A stretch of DNA of 9,884 bases from assembly GCA_937925565.1 (NCBI GenBank), contig CALALM010000105.1:1-9884 (forward strand). Direction: 5' to 3'. Position 1 is the first letter of the stretch; each line of letters begins with the position of its first letter. The DNA comes from an uncultured Centipeda sp. (GTDB lineage Bacteria > Bacillota > Negativicutes > Selenomonadales > Selenomonadaceae). Under the pieces are notes generated by a model that had not been told where the DNA came from, made no database searches, and was given only the letters and a program-made list of their open reading frames with translations. Position numbers and translations under genes: made by a program. Positions 1 through 7,402 of the stretch are shown here, piece after piece.

Positions 1-544
1 CGTAGAGCGTCTCCTTGCTGAATACAATCTGCGGATGCTCCGCGAGAAAGAGCAGAAGCTCAAACTCGCGCGTGGCGAGGTGCACCTCTCGTCCTGCAAC
101 AAAGACGCGGTGCGTCCACGGCTGGATCTCAAGCTCACCGAAGCGCAGGACCGTCGGCGTTGTCTGTTCGCCGCCCTTGAGACGTTCGTAGCGCGTGATA
201 TGTGCCTTGACGCGTGCGGCGAGCTCGCTCGGGCTGAAGGGTTTTACGATGTAGTCATCGGCACCGAGACCCAGCGCGCGGATCTTGTCCACGTCCTCGA
301 GGCGCGCCGAGACCATGAGGATGGGGATGTCGAGCACCTTGCGCACATCGCGGCAGATCGCGAAGCCGTCTGCACCGGGCAGCATGACATCGAGCAGGAT
401 GAGGCTGTACTCGCCCGTGAGCGCGCGGCGTTTGCCCTCGTCCCCGTCAGCAGAGATGTCCACGGCAAATCCGTCCGCCTCAAGATAGTCGCGTTCCAGT
501 TCCGCGATGTCGTTGTCATCCTCGACCAGCAGTATTTTTTTCAT
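1..544 (-). CDS. OmpR-family DNA-binding response regulator (C-terminus cut off by window edge)
   Basis: This is the cytoplasmic partner of the adjacent kinase: it takes a phosphoryl group and then binds DNA. 181 residues are visible. The receiver domain (about 1-118) opens MKKILLVEDD, with the acidic pocket at E8/D9/D10, the phospho-acceptor D52 in LLDVMLPG, the switch residue S79 and the invariant K101 in VKPFSPSEL. The start of a winged-helix domain follows from about residue 131, including a typical ATREFELL stretch at 157-164. OmpR-type regulators are usually about 225-235 residues, so roughly 45-50 residues, including the recognition helix, lie beyond base 1. The ATG at 542-544 overlaps the kinase stop codon in the arrangement ATGA, so the two are one operon and probably translationally coupled. 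The family is certain; the target genes are not known, although the divergent PepSY gene is the natural candidate. Confidence 0.95.
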   Translation of the reverse strand, partial: MKKILLVEDDNDIAELERDYLEADGFAVDISADGDEGKRRALTGEYSLILLDVMLPGADGFAICRDVRKVLDIPILMVSARLEDVDKIRALGLGADDYIVKPFSPSELAARVKAHITRYERLKGGEQTTPTVLRFGELEIQPWTHRVFVAGREVHLATREFELLLFLAEHPQIVFSKETLY

Positions 545-2028
545 TTCGTGTTTCCCTCCTTTATGATGGGCAGCAAAAGGACAATGCGAAGTCCCCCGAT
601 CGGTGACTGCTCTGCACGAACGCTGCCGCCGAGCGCCGTCATGATCCGGCGCACAATGGCAAGTCCGAGCCCGCTGCCCGCTGCGACGTTCGTGCGTGCC
701 GCATCCGTACGATAGAAGCTGTCAAAGAGTTTGGGCAGATCCTCCGCTGTGACGCCAACGCCGTTGTCGTCCGCACGGATGGCGAGGAAGTCGCCCTCGA
801 CGACGAGCGTCATCTGCACATGCACGCGGTCGCCGCGTCGATATTTGCTGCTGTTTTCCCATATATTTTTGAGCACGCGGTCAAACTCCGCGCGATCAAT
901 GCGTATGTATGCCGTTGTGCCGCCCTCATCCAAGGAGAGATGCAGATTCTGCTCCGCAAAATCGGGAGCGTGCTCCCGTATGGCATTGGCGAGAAAGTCC
1001 CGTGCGTCCACCGTCTCCCATGTGAGCGGGAGACGGTCGGTTTCGAGGCGCAGAAACTCGCGCAGGCGTGTGGTCAGGCGCTCCATGGTCGCGGCAGAAC
1101 GCTCAATGCGCTCTGCGTAGGTGCGCTGCTTCTCGGGCGTCTGTGCGATCCCGTCGAGAATGGCGCTCGCGTAACCCTTGATCGCCGTGAGCGGGGTCGC
1201 GATGTCGTGGAGGATGCCGATGAAGAGCTCTCTGCGCCGCGCTTCCTCCTCCGCCTCACGCATACGGGCGCGTGCGAGATCCTGTCGCATATCGTCGAAC
1301 GCGCGGCAGGTCGCGCCCACCTCATCATTTCCCATCGGGGGAAGTGCGTGATCGAGATCGCCGCGCCGGATGGCGGCGGCCGCCGTGCGCATCTCCTCGA
1401 GTGGTGCGATGATCTGCTCGGAGAGGAGGCGTGCGAGGTAGCGGCCGAGCAGCAGGATTCCCGTCGATGCCGTGCCGATGAGCAGGACGAGGATGGCGTT
1501 CAGTACGAATTCACGCATGTCGTGCGGAATCAATGGCTCCTCGCCGCTCATCATGGGCACGGCACCCGCCCCCATGACGACGGTGCCGCTGCGCAGCCCC
1601 TCGTAGCGGAAGAACAGTCCCTCCCGATCCCATGTGAGCGCAGCTCCGCGCGGACCGCATTTGAGTGTGACCATCCGGCGGATCTCCTCCGGATTGGCGC
1701 CCTGTGTCAGGTAGTTTTCCCCTTTCTGAACGACGAGGAGGCGGATGCCCGTTCCTTCGAGAAGGCGGATGTCGCTTTCAATCTCATGCAGTTTGAATTT
1801 CTTTTTCTCGGACTCGGCGCGCAGGGAACTGAGCGCAAACTGCACGGAGAGCGCATTTCCCTTCTCCGGCCAGAGGAGCGCGAGCGCCTGCTGCTGAAGC
1901 GTGCCCGCATGTCGCAGACCGCCGAGCAGCGCCGCACCGACGGCGACGAGCACCACGATCGGAATGATGACCATGAGGGCGTTTGTCACGAGCAGTTTCG
2001 TCTTTAGGGACAGATCGCGCAGACGCAT
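541..2028 (-). CDS. Membrane sensor histidine kinase with HAMP domain
   Basis: A transmembrane sensor kinase that autophosphorylates on histidine and passes the phosphate to the regulator encoded next. Numbered from a GTG one codon upstream (2029-2031): membrane segment about 13-38, extracytoplasmic region about 39-175 with no domain I recognise, second membrane segment about 177-200, HAMP about 201-255, and an HisKA H-box with H275 in ILHDIATPLTAIKGY. The ATP-binding domain has the N-box at about N393 (WENSSKY), G1 ADDNGVGV (420-427), an F-box-like LPKLFDSFYR, and G2 GSGLGLAIV (452-460). All catalytic motifs are intact. I prefer the ATG at 2026-2028 (495 residues) because the GAGG upstream is 7 bases from it and only 4 from the GTG; either start is possible. 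The H-box reads HDIATP rather than the more usual HE/DLRTP. The signal sensed cannot be read from the sequence. Confidence 0.95.
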   Translation of the reverse strand: MRLRDLSLKTKLLVTNALMVIIPIVVLVAVGAALLGGLRHAGTLQQQALALLWPEKGNALSVQFALSSLRAESEKKKFKLHEIESDIRLLEGTGIRLLVVQKGENYLTQGANPEEIRRMVTLKCGPRGAALTWDREGLFFRYEGLRSGTVVMGAGAVPMMSGEEPLIPHDMREFVLNAILVLLIGTASTGILLLGRYLARLLSEQIIAPLEEMRTAAAAIRRGDLDHALPPMGNDEVGATCRAFDDMRQDLARARMREAEEEARRRELFIGILHDIATPLTAIKGYASAILDGIAQTPEKQRTYAERIERSAATMERLTTRLREFLRLETDRLPLTWETVDARDFLANAIREHAPDFAEQNLHLSLDEGGTTAYIRIDRAEFDRVLKNIWENSSKYRRGDRVHVQMTLVVEGDFLAIRADDNGVGVTAEDLPKLFDSFYRTDAARTNVAAGSGLGLAIVRRIMTALGGSVRAEQSPIGGLRIVLLLPIIKEGNTK

Positions 2029-2070
2029 CACAGAACCTCACTTTCACAGAACAGCGGAAAATCTTACGCT

Positions 2071-2099
2071 ATTATAACCGAAATACAACAAAAAATCTC
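2071..2099 (-). promoter_or_regulatory. Candidate promoter of the kinase-regulator operon
   Basis: On the minus strand a perfect TATAAT lies at 2076-2071. Seventeen bases upstream of it, GAGATT (2099-2094) is a poor -35. The placement, about 43 bases before the kinase start codon, suits a promoter. The -10 is convincing and the -35 is not. Confidence 0.5.
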
Positions 2100-2133
2100 A
2101 GCACGGAAACGAATTTCAAAAAAGTTATTTCTC

Positions 2134-2167
2134 TGTTTACACTTTGTTTAACATTTCCCCGTATGAT
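2134..2167 (+). promoter_or_regulatory. Candidate response-regulator site and promoter of the PepSY gene
   Basis: Two direct repeats, TGTTTAC (2134-2140) and TGTTTAA (2145-2151), have a period of 11 bases. A -10 like TATGAT (2162-2167) follows exactly 10 bases after the second core. There is no good -35 at normal spacing: TTTACA at 2136-2141 would need a 20-base spacer. Seven-base cores on an 11-base period, overlapping the -35 position and 10 bases from the -10, is the known architecture of PhoB/OmpR-type activator sites. That the neighbouring regulator binds here is inference. The predicted 5' untranslated region is about 50 bases. Confidence 0.45.
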
Positions 2168-2226
2168 GTACCCATCAGCAATGATACAGCATATGTGAAC
2201 GCCGAAAGGCAGAGGAGGAAATCATC

Positions 2227-2919
2227 ATGGAAATGCAGAATGTCAAGAATCAGGTCAAGCGTGTATTCACCCCGGCACGCCTCAAGAAGGCGGCGGCGCT
2301 CGCCGTGCTCATCGGTATCGTCAGCGCGGGCGGCGCGTACTACCACCACAGCCAAGCGGAGGCGCGCTCCGCAATGGAGAAGCAGGCGCGTTCGGAGATG
2401 ATTGCGGCACAGGCGTCGCAGAGGAGTGTAGTTCTCATCGACGAGTCACATGTGCGGACAATCGCGGCGGAGGCAATCGGAAAGTCCGAAGCGGAGCTGG
2501 ACTTCCGTAGTGTTTACCTGACGATGTGGGATCATGATGATCGTGACGGAAAGCATGACGGTAAGCGCAAGCATGACCGTAAGCATGGTCGTGATGATCG
2601 GCGTGACCGTGGTCGTCATGAGATGATGGCACCGCAGCAGACCACTCCCTCGACTCCGGTAGAGACCGCTGCACAGCCTGCACCCGTAGCGGCTCCGGCA
2701 GACGCAAATGGAAACGCAGCGGCGGTACCGCCAATGGGAACGGCACCTGCACAGGCAACTCCTGCCGCCCAGCCGACACCGAACATGGGGCATCCGGATT
2801 TCCGCCCCGTCTACAAGGTAAAGTGCTATGCGGGCGGCGTCGAGTACAAACTCCGCATCGACGCCGTGACGGGAACAGTACTTTCGAGCGATGTGGATGT
2901 GGACGACGATCTCTTTTGA
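2227..2919 (+). CDS. Exported PepSY-domain-like protein with a charged low-complexity insert
   Basis: A 230-residue protein of unknown function, probably secreted or held at the cell envelope. KK at 20-21 precedes a hydrophobic segment (about 22-39); AEA at 44-46 could be a signal-peptidase site, otherwise the segment is an anchor. There is no lipobox cysteine. Residues 70-101 (IDESHVRTIAAEAIG, then AELDFRSVYLTMWD) resemble the first half of a PepSY domain. Residues 194-228 (PVYKVKCYAGG, EYKLRIDAVTG) resemble its second half, with the characteristic strand and IDA.TG turn. Between them lie a D/H/K/R-rich tract (102-131, five His) and a Pro/Ala/Thr/Gln linker (about 135-188). AGGAGG at 2213-2218, 8 bases before the ATG, is a strong ribosome binding site. 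PepSY proteins are often found next to two-component systems, where they may inhibit proteases or modulate the kinase; this gene is divergent from such a pair. The PepSY assignment was made by eye. Confidence 0.8.
   Translation: MEMQNVKNQVKRVFTPARLKKAAALAVLIGIVSAGGAYYHHSQAEARSAMEKQARSEMIAAQASQRSVVLIDESHVRTIAAEAIGKSEAELDFRSVYLTMWDHDDRDGKHDGKRKHDRKHGRDDRRDRGRHEMMAPQQTTPSTPVETAAQPAPVAAPADANGNAAAVPPMGTAPAQATPAAQPTPNMGHPDFRPVYKVKCYAGGVEYKLRIDAVTGTVLSSDVDVDDDLF
2530..2619 (+). repeat. Imperfect short repeats encoding the D/H/K/R-rich tract
   Basis: Inside the PepSY-like gene, AAGCATGAC occurs at 2551-2559 and 2569-2577, and the variant AAGCATGGT at 2581-2589, among many GAT, CAT and CGT codons. 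The stretch encodes residues 102-131. Such runs can expand or contract by slippage and so may vary in length between strains. The repeats are imperfect and there is no strict unit. Confidence 0.7.
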
Positions 2920-2936
2920 CAGACAGATTGACACAG

Positions 2937-2972
2937 AAAAAGCAGCGACGGCACATCGGTCGCTGCTTTTTT
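2937..2972 (+). terminator. Rho-independent terminator after the PepSY gene
   Basis: AGCAGCGAC (2941-2949) pairs perfectly with GTCGCTGCT (2959-2967) around a 9-base loop and is followed by a T run (2967-2972). The A run before the stem extends the pairing. It sits 17 bases after the stop codon, so the PepSY gene is probably a single-gene transcript. Confidence 0.9.
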
Positions 2973-2974
2973 GT

Positions 2975-3006
2975 GTAAATAGTCAATTTCGTCAATTGCG
3001 ATTTAC
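2975..3006. repeat. Inverted and tandem short repeats upstream of the chemoreceptor gene
   Basis: GTAAAT (2975-2980) and ATTTAC (3001-3006) form the arms of an inverted repeat. Between them GTCAATT occurs twice in direct orientation (2982-2988 and 2991-2997, period 9). The block is AT-rich and lies about 220 bases before the chemoreceptor start, so it may be an operator or part of a promoter. I could not place a convincing -35/-10 pair or a sigma-28-type promoter here. Confidence 0.4.
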
Positions 3007-3128
3007 TAAATTATGTTTTACGAAACGGTGGCCTGTTCAGGGCAAGGCAGACAATAAATAAAAATTCCATCAGGCAGGAGAAAATGAGGGTGTGACGAAT
3101 AAAGATTGTTATGTATTCCATTTTACAG

Positions 3129-3146
3129 CGACAGCCCGTGCTGTCG
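3129..3146 (+). other. Hairpin in the chemoreceptor 5' leader
   Basis: CGACAGC (3129-3135) and GCTGTCG (3140-3146) form a perfect 7-base-pair stem with a CCGT loop, followed by TCTTTA. This is too T-poor for a confident terminator. It may be part of a folded leader RNA or a weak attenuator. Confidence 0.45.
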
Positions 3147-3180
3147 TCTTTAGGCGCACGATTCTGCGGGGAATGGATGC

Positions 3181-3219
3181 CTCCTCCCGTCAGGGGCAGT
3201 CGGGCGCAGGGGAAAGGAG
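3181..3219 (+). promoter_or_regulatory. Possible stem hiding the chemoreceptor ribosome binding site
   Basis: CTCCTCCC (3181-3188) can pair with the later GGG...AGGAG (3210-3212 and 3215-3219), leaving only AA (3213-3214) bulged: 8 base pairs around a 21-base loop. The second arm is the Shine-Dalgarno sequence of the TTG start at 3228. If the stem forms, translation would be held down until it opens. This is seen by pairing on paper only; no known riboswitch class was recognised. Confidence 0.35.
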
Positions 3220-3227
3220 AGAATATT

Positions 3228-5363
3228 TTGCAGGAACAAGGGCAGAAAAGGGGAAGGGGGATCGGCTTTCAGCTGAATATGATCACGCTCGTCGGCGTGG
3301 TCGTCATGGTGACGGTCCTCACGTCCTTCGTCGGCTATCGTGCCTATGACGAGCTCCTTGAAATAGGCACACGGGCGCAATACAATGAACTCGAGGGGCG
3401 TTCGAATGCGGTTATCAGTCGCTATGAGTCCGTCGAGCAGTCGGGCGAGGACGTGCGCCAACGCATCTACACCTATATGCAGCAGCAACCGCCGGGGACG
3501 CGCAGCCGTGTTGCCCTGAACGCAATGCTTGTCGATGCGATCCGTGCAAATGACAATCTCGTCGGCATCGGCGTTGTGTTTGAGCCGAACGCATTTGACG
3601 GGCAGGATGCGGCGCATGTGACGGATCCGCTCTCGGATAAAACAGGGCGCGCGATGCCCTATGTGAGCCGTGAGGGAAGCGTGCTTGAGTTTGAACCGTC
3701 GACGGGATATGAGACGGCGACATGGTACCAGAAGCCAAGATCAACGGCCAAAACCGTGCTCTCCGAGGCATATTACGATGAGATTGCGGGCAGGAAGAGT
3801 CTCCTCGTTTCCATCGGTATACCAATTATCGAGAACGGACGTTTTATCGGTGCTCTCTCCCTCGACTTTGACGTGAGTCAGATCCAGGATGACTTCGCAA
3901 AGGCGAGCTCGTCCGACAACACTTACCTGCTCATTGATAACGAAGGCGATCTTGTGGCACATGGCACGAGTCCCGAGTCGATCATGAAGAATGCGTTCAC
4001 GATCATGCAGTCGACCGATGAGGAAAAAAAGGAAATCTATTCGGAATCGCCGTACAGCAAGGAACAGCATTCGACAACGACCGGGAAGGACTCGGTGTAC
4101 GTCTTCCACTCGATTCATTTCCGGGGGACAGACCGACCGTGGGCAATTTTCTCCATCACGGATCGGGATAAGTTTGTCGGTGCCGCGCATGATATGGTCA
4201 TCTTCTCCATTGTGCTGGCTGTCATCTGCACGGTGGCTCTGGTTGTGGCACTTGGCATATTTATCCGGCGCCGTCTGGTCGTACCGATTGGCGATGTGTC
4301 GGATACGCTTGCACGGTTCGCCGATCTCGATATGGATCGGGAGAAGGGCGCAAAGGTGCGTGAACATCAGTATCGCAGCGATGAAATCGGTGCGATGGTC
4401 GGATCGCTCACACGTATGGCGAACAGTCTGCGTGAGATGATCGGCAAGATCAACGGTGCGTCCCAGTCCGTTGCCGCGACGAGTGAGGAGCTGACCGCAA
4501 CGGCACAGAATACGGCACACTCTGCCGATCAGGTGCGCAGCGGTATCCATGATATTGCCGAGAGTGCACGTGTGCAGGTTTCTGATACGCAGAATGCGGT
4601 CGATCATACGGATGAGATTCTCCGGATGCTTGAGGACAACCGCAGAGTTATGGATGAGATGAACGCCGCGACGGCCAACATCCACCGGCGTCAGACGGAG
4701 GGCGCCGAGATCCTTGCCGACCTCATGAAGAAGTCCACGGAGACGGCGGACGCTACACAGGAGGTCTCCCGCGTGGTCGAAGAGACGAATCAGAGTGCAG
4801 AACGCATCGAAGAGGCGAGCGCGATGATCCAGTCCATCTCCGAGCAGACGAACCTCCTCGCGCTCAATGCTGCCATCGAGGCGGCGCGTGCGGGCGAGGC
4901 GGGACGCGGTTTCGCAGTTGTTGCCGAGGAGATCCGAAAGCTTGCCGAGCAGTCGCGCGGATTTTCGGACGAGATCATCGGCATCATCGGTGAACTCAAG
5001 GAGAAATCCCAGCAGGCGGTCGACACGATGGAGGTCTCCAAAAAGCTGGTTGAGGAGAGCAATGTGAACCTTGGACGTACACAGCGCCGCTTCGATATGA
5101 TCGCCGAGGCGGTCGAGGGGGCGAACAGCGTCGTGACGAAGCTCAACGCTTCCTCCGGGAAGCTGACGGAGAAGAACAAGGCAATTGCCGATCTCAGTCA
5201 TAAACTGATGGATATGGCAAACGAGAATGATGTGACAACGGACGAGGCAGAGGCTTCGGTCGATACGCAGACGCAGGCGCTTGCGGATATTGCCGAGGCA
5301 AGTGAGAGCCTTGCCCAGATTGCAACCGATCTGCAGAACGAGATCGCACGCTTCCGCATCTGA
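3228..5363 (+). CDS. Methyl-accepting chemotaxis protein with dCache-type sensor
   Basis: A membrane chemoreceptor that controls the CheA kinase, and through it the flagellar motor. Numbered from the TTG: membrane segment 18-37; extracellular dCache-like region about 40-318, with TWYQKP (165-170), AYYDEIAG (181-188) and [12 protein letters not shown] (208-219) typical of that fold; membrane segment about 322-346; HAMP about 347-402; then a long coiled-coil signalling domain. The conserved hairpin tip spans about 538-575 ([16 protein letters not shown], then [18 protein letters not shown]). No C-terminal NWETF-like pentapeptide is present; the protein ends NEIARFRI. The reading frame stays open up to an ATG at 3111, but that ATG lacks a ribosome site and would add 39 unlikely residues. 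AGGAG at 3215-3219, 8 bases before TTG (3228-3230), decides the start, giving 711 residues. It is followed by a terminator and appears to be transcribed alone. The ligand is unknown; dCache receptors of this kind often bind amino acids or other small organic molecules. Confidence 0.95.
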   Translation: MQEQGQKRGRGIGFQLNMITLVGVVVMVTVLTSFVGYRAYDELLEIGTRAQYNELEGRSNAVISRYESVEQSGEDVRQRIYTYMQQQPPGTRSRVALNAMLVDAIRANDNLVGIGVVFEPNAFDGQDAAHVTDPLSDKTGRAMPYVSREGSVLEFEPSTGYETATWYQKPRSTAKTVLSEAYYDEIAGRKSLLVSIGIPIIENGRFIGALSLDFDVSQIQDDFAKASSSDNTYLLIDNEGDLVAHGTSPESIMKNAFTIMQSTDEEKKEIYSESPYSKEQHSTTTGKDSVYVFHSIHFRGTDRPWAIFSITDRDKFVGAAHDMVIFSIVLAVICTVALVVALGIFIRRRLVVPIGDVSDTLARFADLDMDREKGAKVREHQYRSDEIGAMVGSLTRMANSLREMIGKINGASQSVAATSEELTATAQNTAHSADQVRSGIHDIAESARVQVSDTQNAVDHTDEILRMLEDNRRVMDEMNAATANIHRRQTEGAEILADLMKKSTETADATQEVSRVVEETNQSAERIEEASAMIQSISEQTNLLALNAAIEAARAGEAGRGFAVVAEEIRKLAEQSRGFSDEIIGIIGELKEKSQQAVDTMEVSKKLVEESNVNLGRTQRRFDMIAEAVEGANSVVTKLNASSGKLTEKNKAIADLSHKLMDMANENDVTTDEAEASVDTQTQALADIAEASESLAQIATDLQNEIARFRI

Positions 5364-5392
5364 TCCCCGTATCAATAGAATAGAGCAGCAAG

Positions 5393-5424
5393 AAAGCCCT
5401 GCCGCATTGTGCGGCAGGGCTTTT
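5393..5424. terminator. Strong bidirectional terminator between convergent genes
   Basis: A 14-base-pair perfect stem (5393-5406 with 5410-5423) has a GC-rich core GCCCTGCCGCA, a 3-base loop TTG and TTTT at its end. On the minus strand the same stem ends in TTTC. It lies between the chemoreceptor stop and the end of the convergent AEC genes and can serve both. Confidence 0.9.
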
Positions 5425-5438
5425 GTCATGGCGTTGAT

Positions 5439-6401
5439 TCAGCGTAGGAAAAAGAACAGTGCGGGATAGATGAGGAAGAAAAAGGCAATGCTCGTGGTGA
5501 GGAAGCCCGAAATCGTATAATCGACATTGAGATGATAGAGCTTCGCCGCCGTGACGGAGTTGATCGCACCCGGCGTGACGGAGAAGACGAGGATCGCGCC
5601 GAGAAGAACGGGGTCGCGGACGAAGGGATAGCTGACTGCCATCATGAATGCGGGCAGGATGAGGAAGCGCAGGGCGAAGAGGTCAAGAGTGTACGGTGCA
5701 TAGCGCCGCGCGCGGTGCAGGTTGACGAGCGCCCCGACGGGAAGCATGCCGAACCATGCACCGAAGTGGATCAATCCCTCGAACGCCGTGCCGACGGCGG
5801 GCGGACGCTCCACCCCCGCCGCATTGAGTGCGAGCCCCACAGCCATGCCGAGGATACTGAGCTGGTTCCATGAGAGGAAGATGTCCGCAAAGCGGATATG
5901 AATTTTACCGCCGCGTCCGTGATTTTTGTGTTGGAGGTAATAGTACTGCGCCATGGGAAATACCGCAAGAACAAGCAGCAGCGTCTGAAAGATACCCATG
6001 ATCTGCGCGTAGGCAAAACCCTGTTCGCCATAAATGATATAGGCGCAGACGCCGCCGAGGGTGGTGATGTTGGACATCATCGCGTTCACAAGATACGCGC
6101 CGCGATCGAGCGGGTTGTGATACTTGCGGATGAAGAACGCCCAGCCGACAAGCCCCGGAACGAGGACGATGAGGATGCCATAGATCGGGATGAGGGCGAG
6201 ATCCCACGAGATCGGCAGCGTCCAGCAGCTCATGAGGGCGAGCAGGGTATAGATGATGATGACGTTCAGGCGCAGAATACGGCTGATCAGAGCATCCGAG
6301 ATCTTTCCGTGCCGATAGAGGAGGTAGCCGACGATGAGCGGCGCGAGGAGGTCGGTGAGGAGGTAGATGATGCGGAAATCGGAGTTGTCCAAAAAAAACA
6401 C
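5439..6401 (-). CDS. AEC-family transporter, second of a tandem pair
   Basis: A 320-residue inner-membrane carrier of the auxin efflux carrier (AEC) superfamily, whose bacterial members export or exchange small organic anions such as malate or malonate. The substrate cannot be read here. The protein is almost wholly hydrophobic, with about ten membrane segments in two halves joined by a polar loop near 156-170 (QHKNHGR). The C-terminal block with TPGAINS (276-282), LYHLNVDYTI (288-297) and the TT pair at 302-303 is typical of the family. The start is GTG (6399-6401), 6 bases after the stop of the upstream paralogue; only a weak purine stretch (AGAAAGAA) precedes it, so translational coupling is likely. 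A TTG three codons on is an alternative start. By eye about half of its first 60 residues match the upstream gene, so the pair arose by duplication. Confidence 0.88.
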   Translation of the reverse strand: MFFLDNSDFRIIYLLTDLLAPLIVGYLLYRHGKISDALISRILRLNVIIIYTLLALMSCWTLPISWDLALIPIYGILIVLVPGLVGWAFFIRKYHNPLDRGAYLVNAMMSNITTLGGVCAYIIYGEQGFAYAQIMGIFQTLLLVLAVFPMAQYYYLQHKNHGRGGKIHIRFADIFLSWNQLSILGMAVGLALNAAGVERPPAVGTAFEGLIHFGAWFGMLPVGALVNLHRARRYAPYTLDLFALRFLILPAFMMAVSYPFVRDPVLLGAILVFSVTPGAINSVTAAKLYHLNVDYTISGFLTTSIAFFFLIYPALFFFLR

Positions 6402-6407
6402 TTCTTT

Positions 6408-7364
6408 CTAACGAAACAGGAAAAATGTTATGGGAAATAGGATTGTAAGATACAGTATAGTGGTGACAAGGAAGACGGCAATCGTATAGTCGACGTTCAG
6501 TTGGTAGAGCCGCGCGGTGAGTGTGGCGTTGATCGCCGCCGGTGCGCTTGCGAATATAACAAGGGAGTTCTGTACGATCGGATCACTGATGAAGATGCGT
6601 GCGGTCACAAACGTGACGGCGGGAAGGAGGAGGAAGCGGAGGAAGATCATATCCAGCGTCAAATAGACGAAGTGTCGTGCACGCCTAAAGTTGATGAGGG
6701 ATCCGATGGGCAGCATGGAGAACCATGCCGCAATGTGGATGATATAGGAAAATGCCTCGGACAGTACGGGCGGTCGGGCAATGCCGGAGGCGTTCAGCAG
6801 GAGTCCGGTTGTCATGCCGAGAATGCTGAGCTGGTTCCATGAGACGAGCAGCCCGAGGAAGCCGCGGGCTTCGAGACGTGCGCTGCGTCCGTGATTCTTG
6901 TGCAGGAGATAGTAGTACTGGGCGATCGGGAAGGCGAGCATGACCATCGTTAGATTCTGGAGTGCACTGCCGATCTGAGCGTAGGCAAAGCCGCGCTCTC
7001 CATAGATAATGTAAGCACATAGCCCGCACATTGTGCCAATATTTGAGAGCAAGGCGGAGATGAGATGTGTACCGCGGTCGATGGATGTGTGGAAGCGTCG
7101 CCCGAGCAAACGCCAACTGATGAATGCCGGAAAGAGGATGATGAAGATGAAGAACGCCGGCAGCATGAGGAGGTCGCGTGTGAGCGGCAGCGCCCAGAAG
7201 CTGAAGAGCGAGAGCAGCGTAAAGAAGACAATGACGTTCATGCGGATGAGGCGATTGACTGCCGTATCCGAAAGCAGATGCCGCTGATAGAGCACATAGC
7301 CGACGATGAGCGGAAGGATCAGATCCGTAAAGAGATAGATGAGCCGTACGTTGATTTCATCCAT
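6408..7364 (-). CDS. AEC-family transporter, first of a tandem pair
   Basis: A 318-residue inner-membrane carrier, paralogous to the gene just downstream. Blocks shared with it include CAYIIYGE.GFAYAQI (116-131), AQYYYL.HKNHGR (148-160), SWNQLSILGM (175-184) and LY.LNVDYTI (286-295). The conserved SWNQLSILGM follows the central polar loop and begins the second half. Divergence is greatest in membrane segments 2-3 and in the loop after HKNHGR. The ATG (7362-7364) is preceded by GGGGA about 7 bases upstream, a modest ribosome site. A promoter with 17-base spacing lies just upstream, so the two carriers form one operon. They may act as separate carriers of related substrates or as a heteromeric pair; the sequence does not decide this. 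Confidence 0.88.
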   Translation of the reverse strand: MDEINVRLIYLFTDLILPLIVGYVLYQRHLLSDTAVNRLIRMNVIVFFTLLSLFSFWALPLTRDLLMLPAFFIFIILFPAFISWRLLGRRFHTSIDRGTHLISALLSNIGTMCGLCAYIIYGERGFAYAQIGSALQNLTMVMLAFPIAQYYYLLHKNHGRSARLEARGFLGLLVSWNQLSILGMTTGLLLNASGIARPPVLSEAFSYIIHIAAWFSMLPIGSLINFRRARHFVYLTLDMIFLRFLLLPAVTFVTARIFISDPIVQNSLVIFASAPAAINATLTARLYQLNVDYTIAVFLVTTILYLTILFPITFFLFR

Positions 7365-7402
7365 GAGATGTCCCCAACTTTAGAAAATGAATATGTGGGT
7401 TC

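Noticed and set aside
820..2007. A 395-codon plus-strand open frame opposite the histidine kinase.
   Set aside because: Its composition (Arg/Glu/Ala/His-rich) and position are those of a shadow frame; all kinase motifs are intact on the other strand.
2975..3030. Sigma-28-type promoter for the chemoreceptor.
   Set aside because: TAAA occurs at 2976-2979 and 3007-3010, but no GCCGATAA-like -10 lies about 15 bases downstream of either.
3084..3095. A four-codon ATG-AGG-GTG-TGA frame after AGGAG, a possible leader peptide.
   Set aside because: The spacing from AGGAG to ATG is only 3 bases and so short a frame is expected by chance; nothing ties it to attenuation.
3000..3227. Cyclic-di-GMP riboswitch upstream of the chemoreceptor.
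   Set aside because: CAGGGCAAGGC at 3039-3049 recalls part of the class I core, but the second conserved block (GGGACGCAAAGCC-like) and the tetraloop-receptor stem are not there.
3111..3227. A 39-residue N-terminal extension of the chemoreceptor from the upstream ATG.
   Set aside because: There is no ribosome site before that ATG, the extension is not like any chemoreceptor N-terminus, and a well-placed AGGAG precedes the TTG at 3228.
3092..3349. An 85-codon GTG-started frame overlapping the start of the chemoreceptor gene.
   Set aside because: It overlaps more than 100 bases of the real gene in another frame, lacks a well-spaced ribosome site and encodes an unremarkable basic peptide.
3741..5429. 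A 562-codon open frame on the minus strand opposite the chemoreceptor gene.
   Set aside because: It is antisense to a clearly functional gene, has no ribosome binding site of note, and its translation is Arg/Leu/His-rich with no recognisable motif. GC-rich codon use on the real strand keeps stop codons out of this frame.
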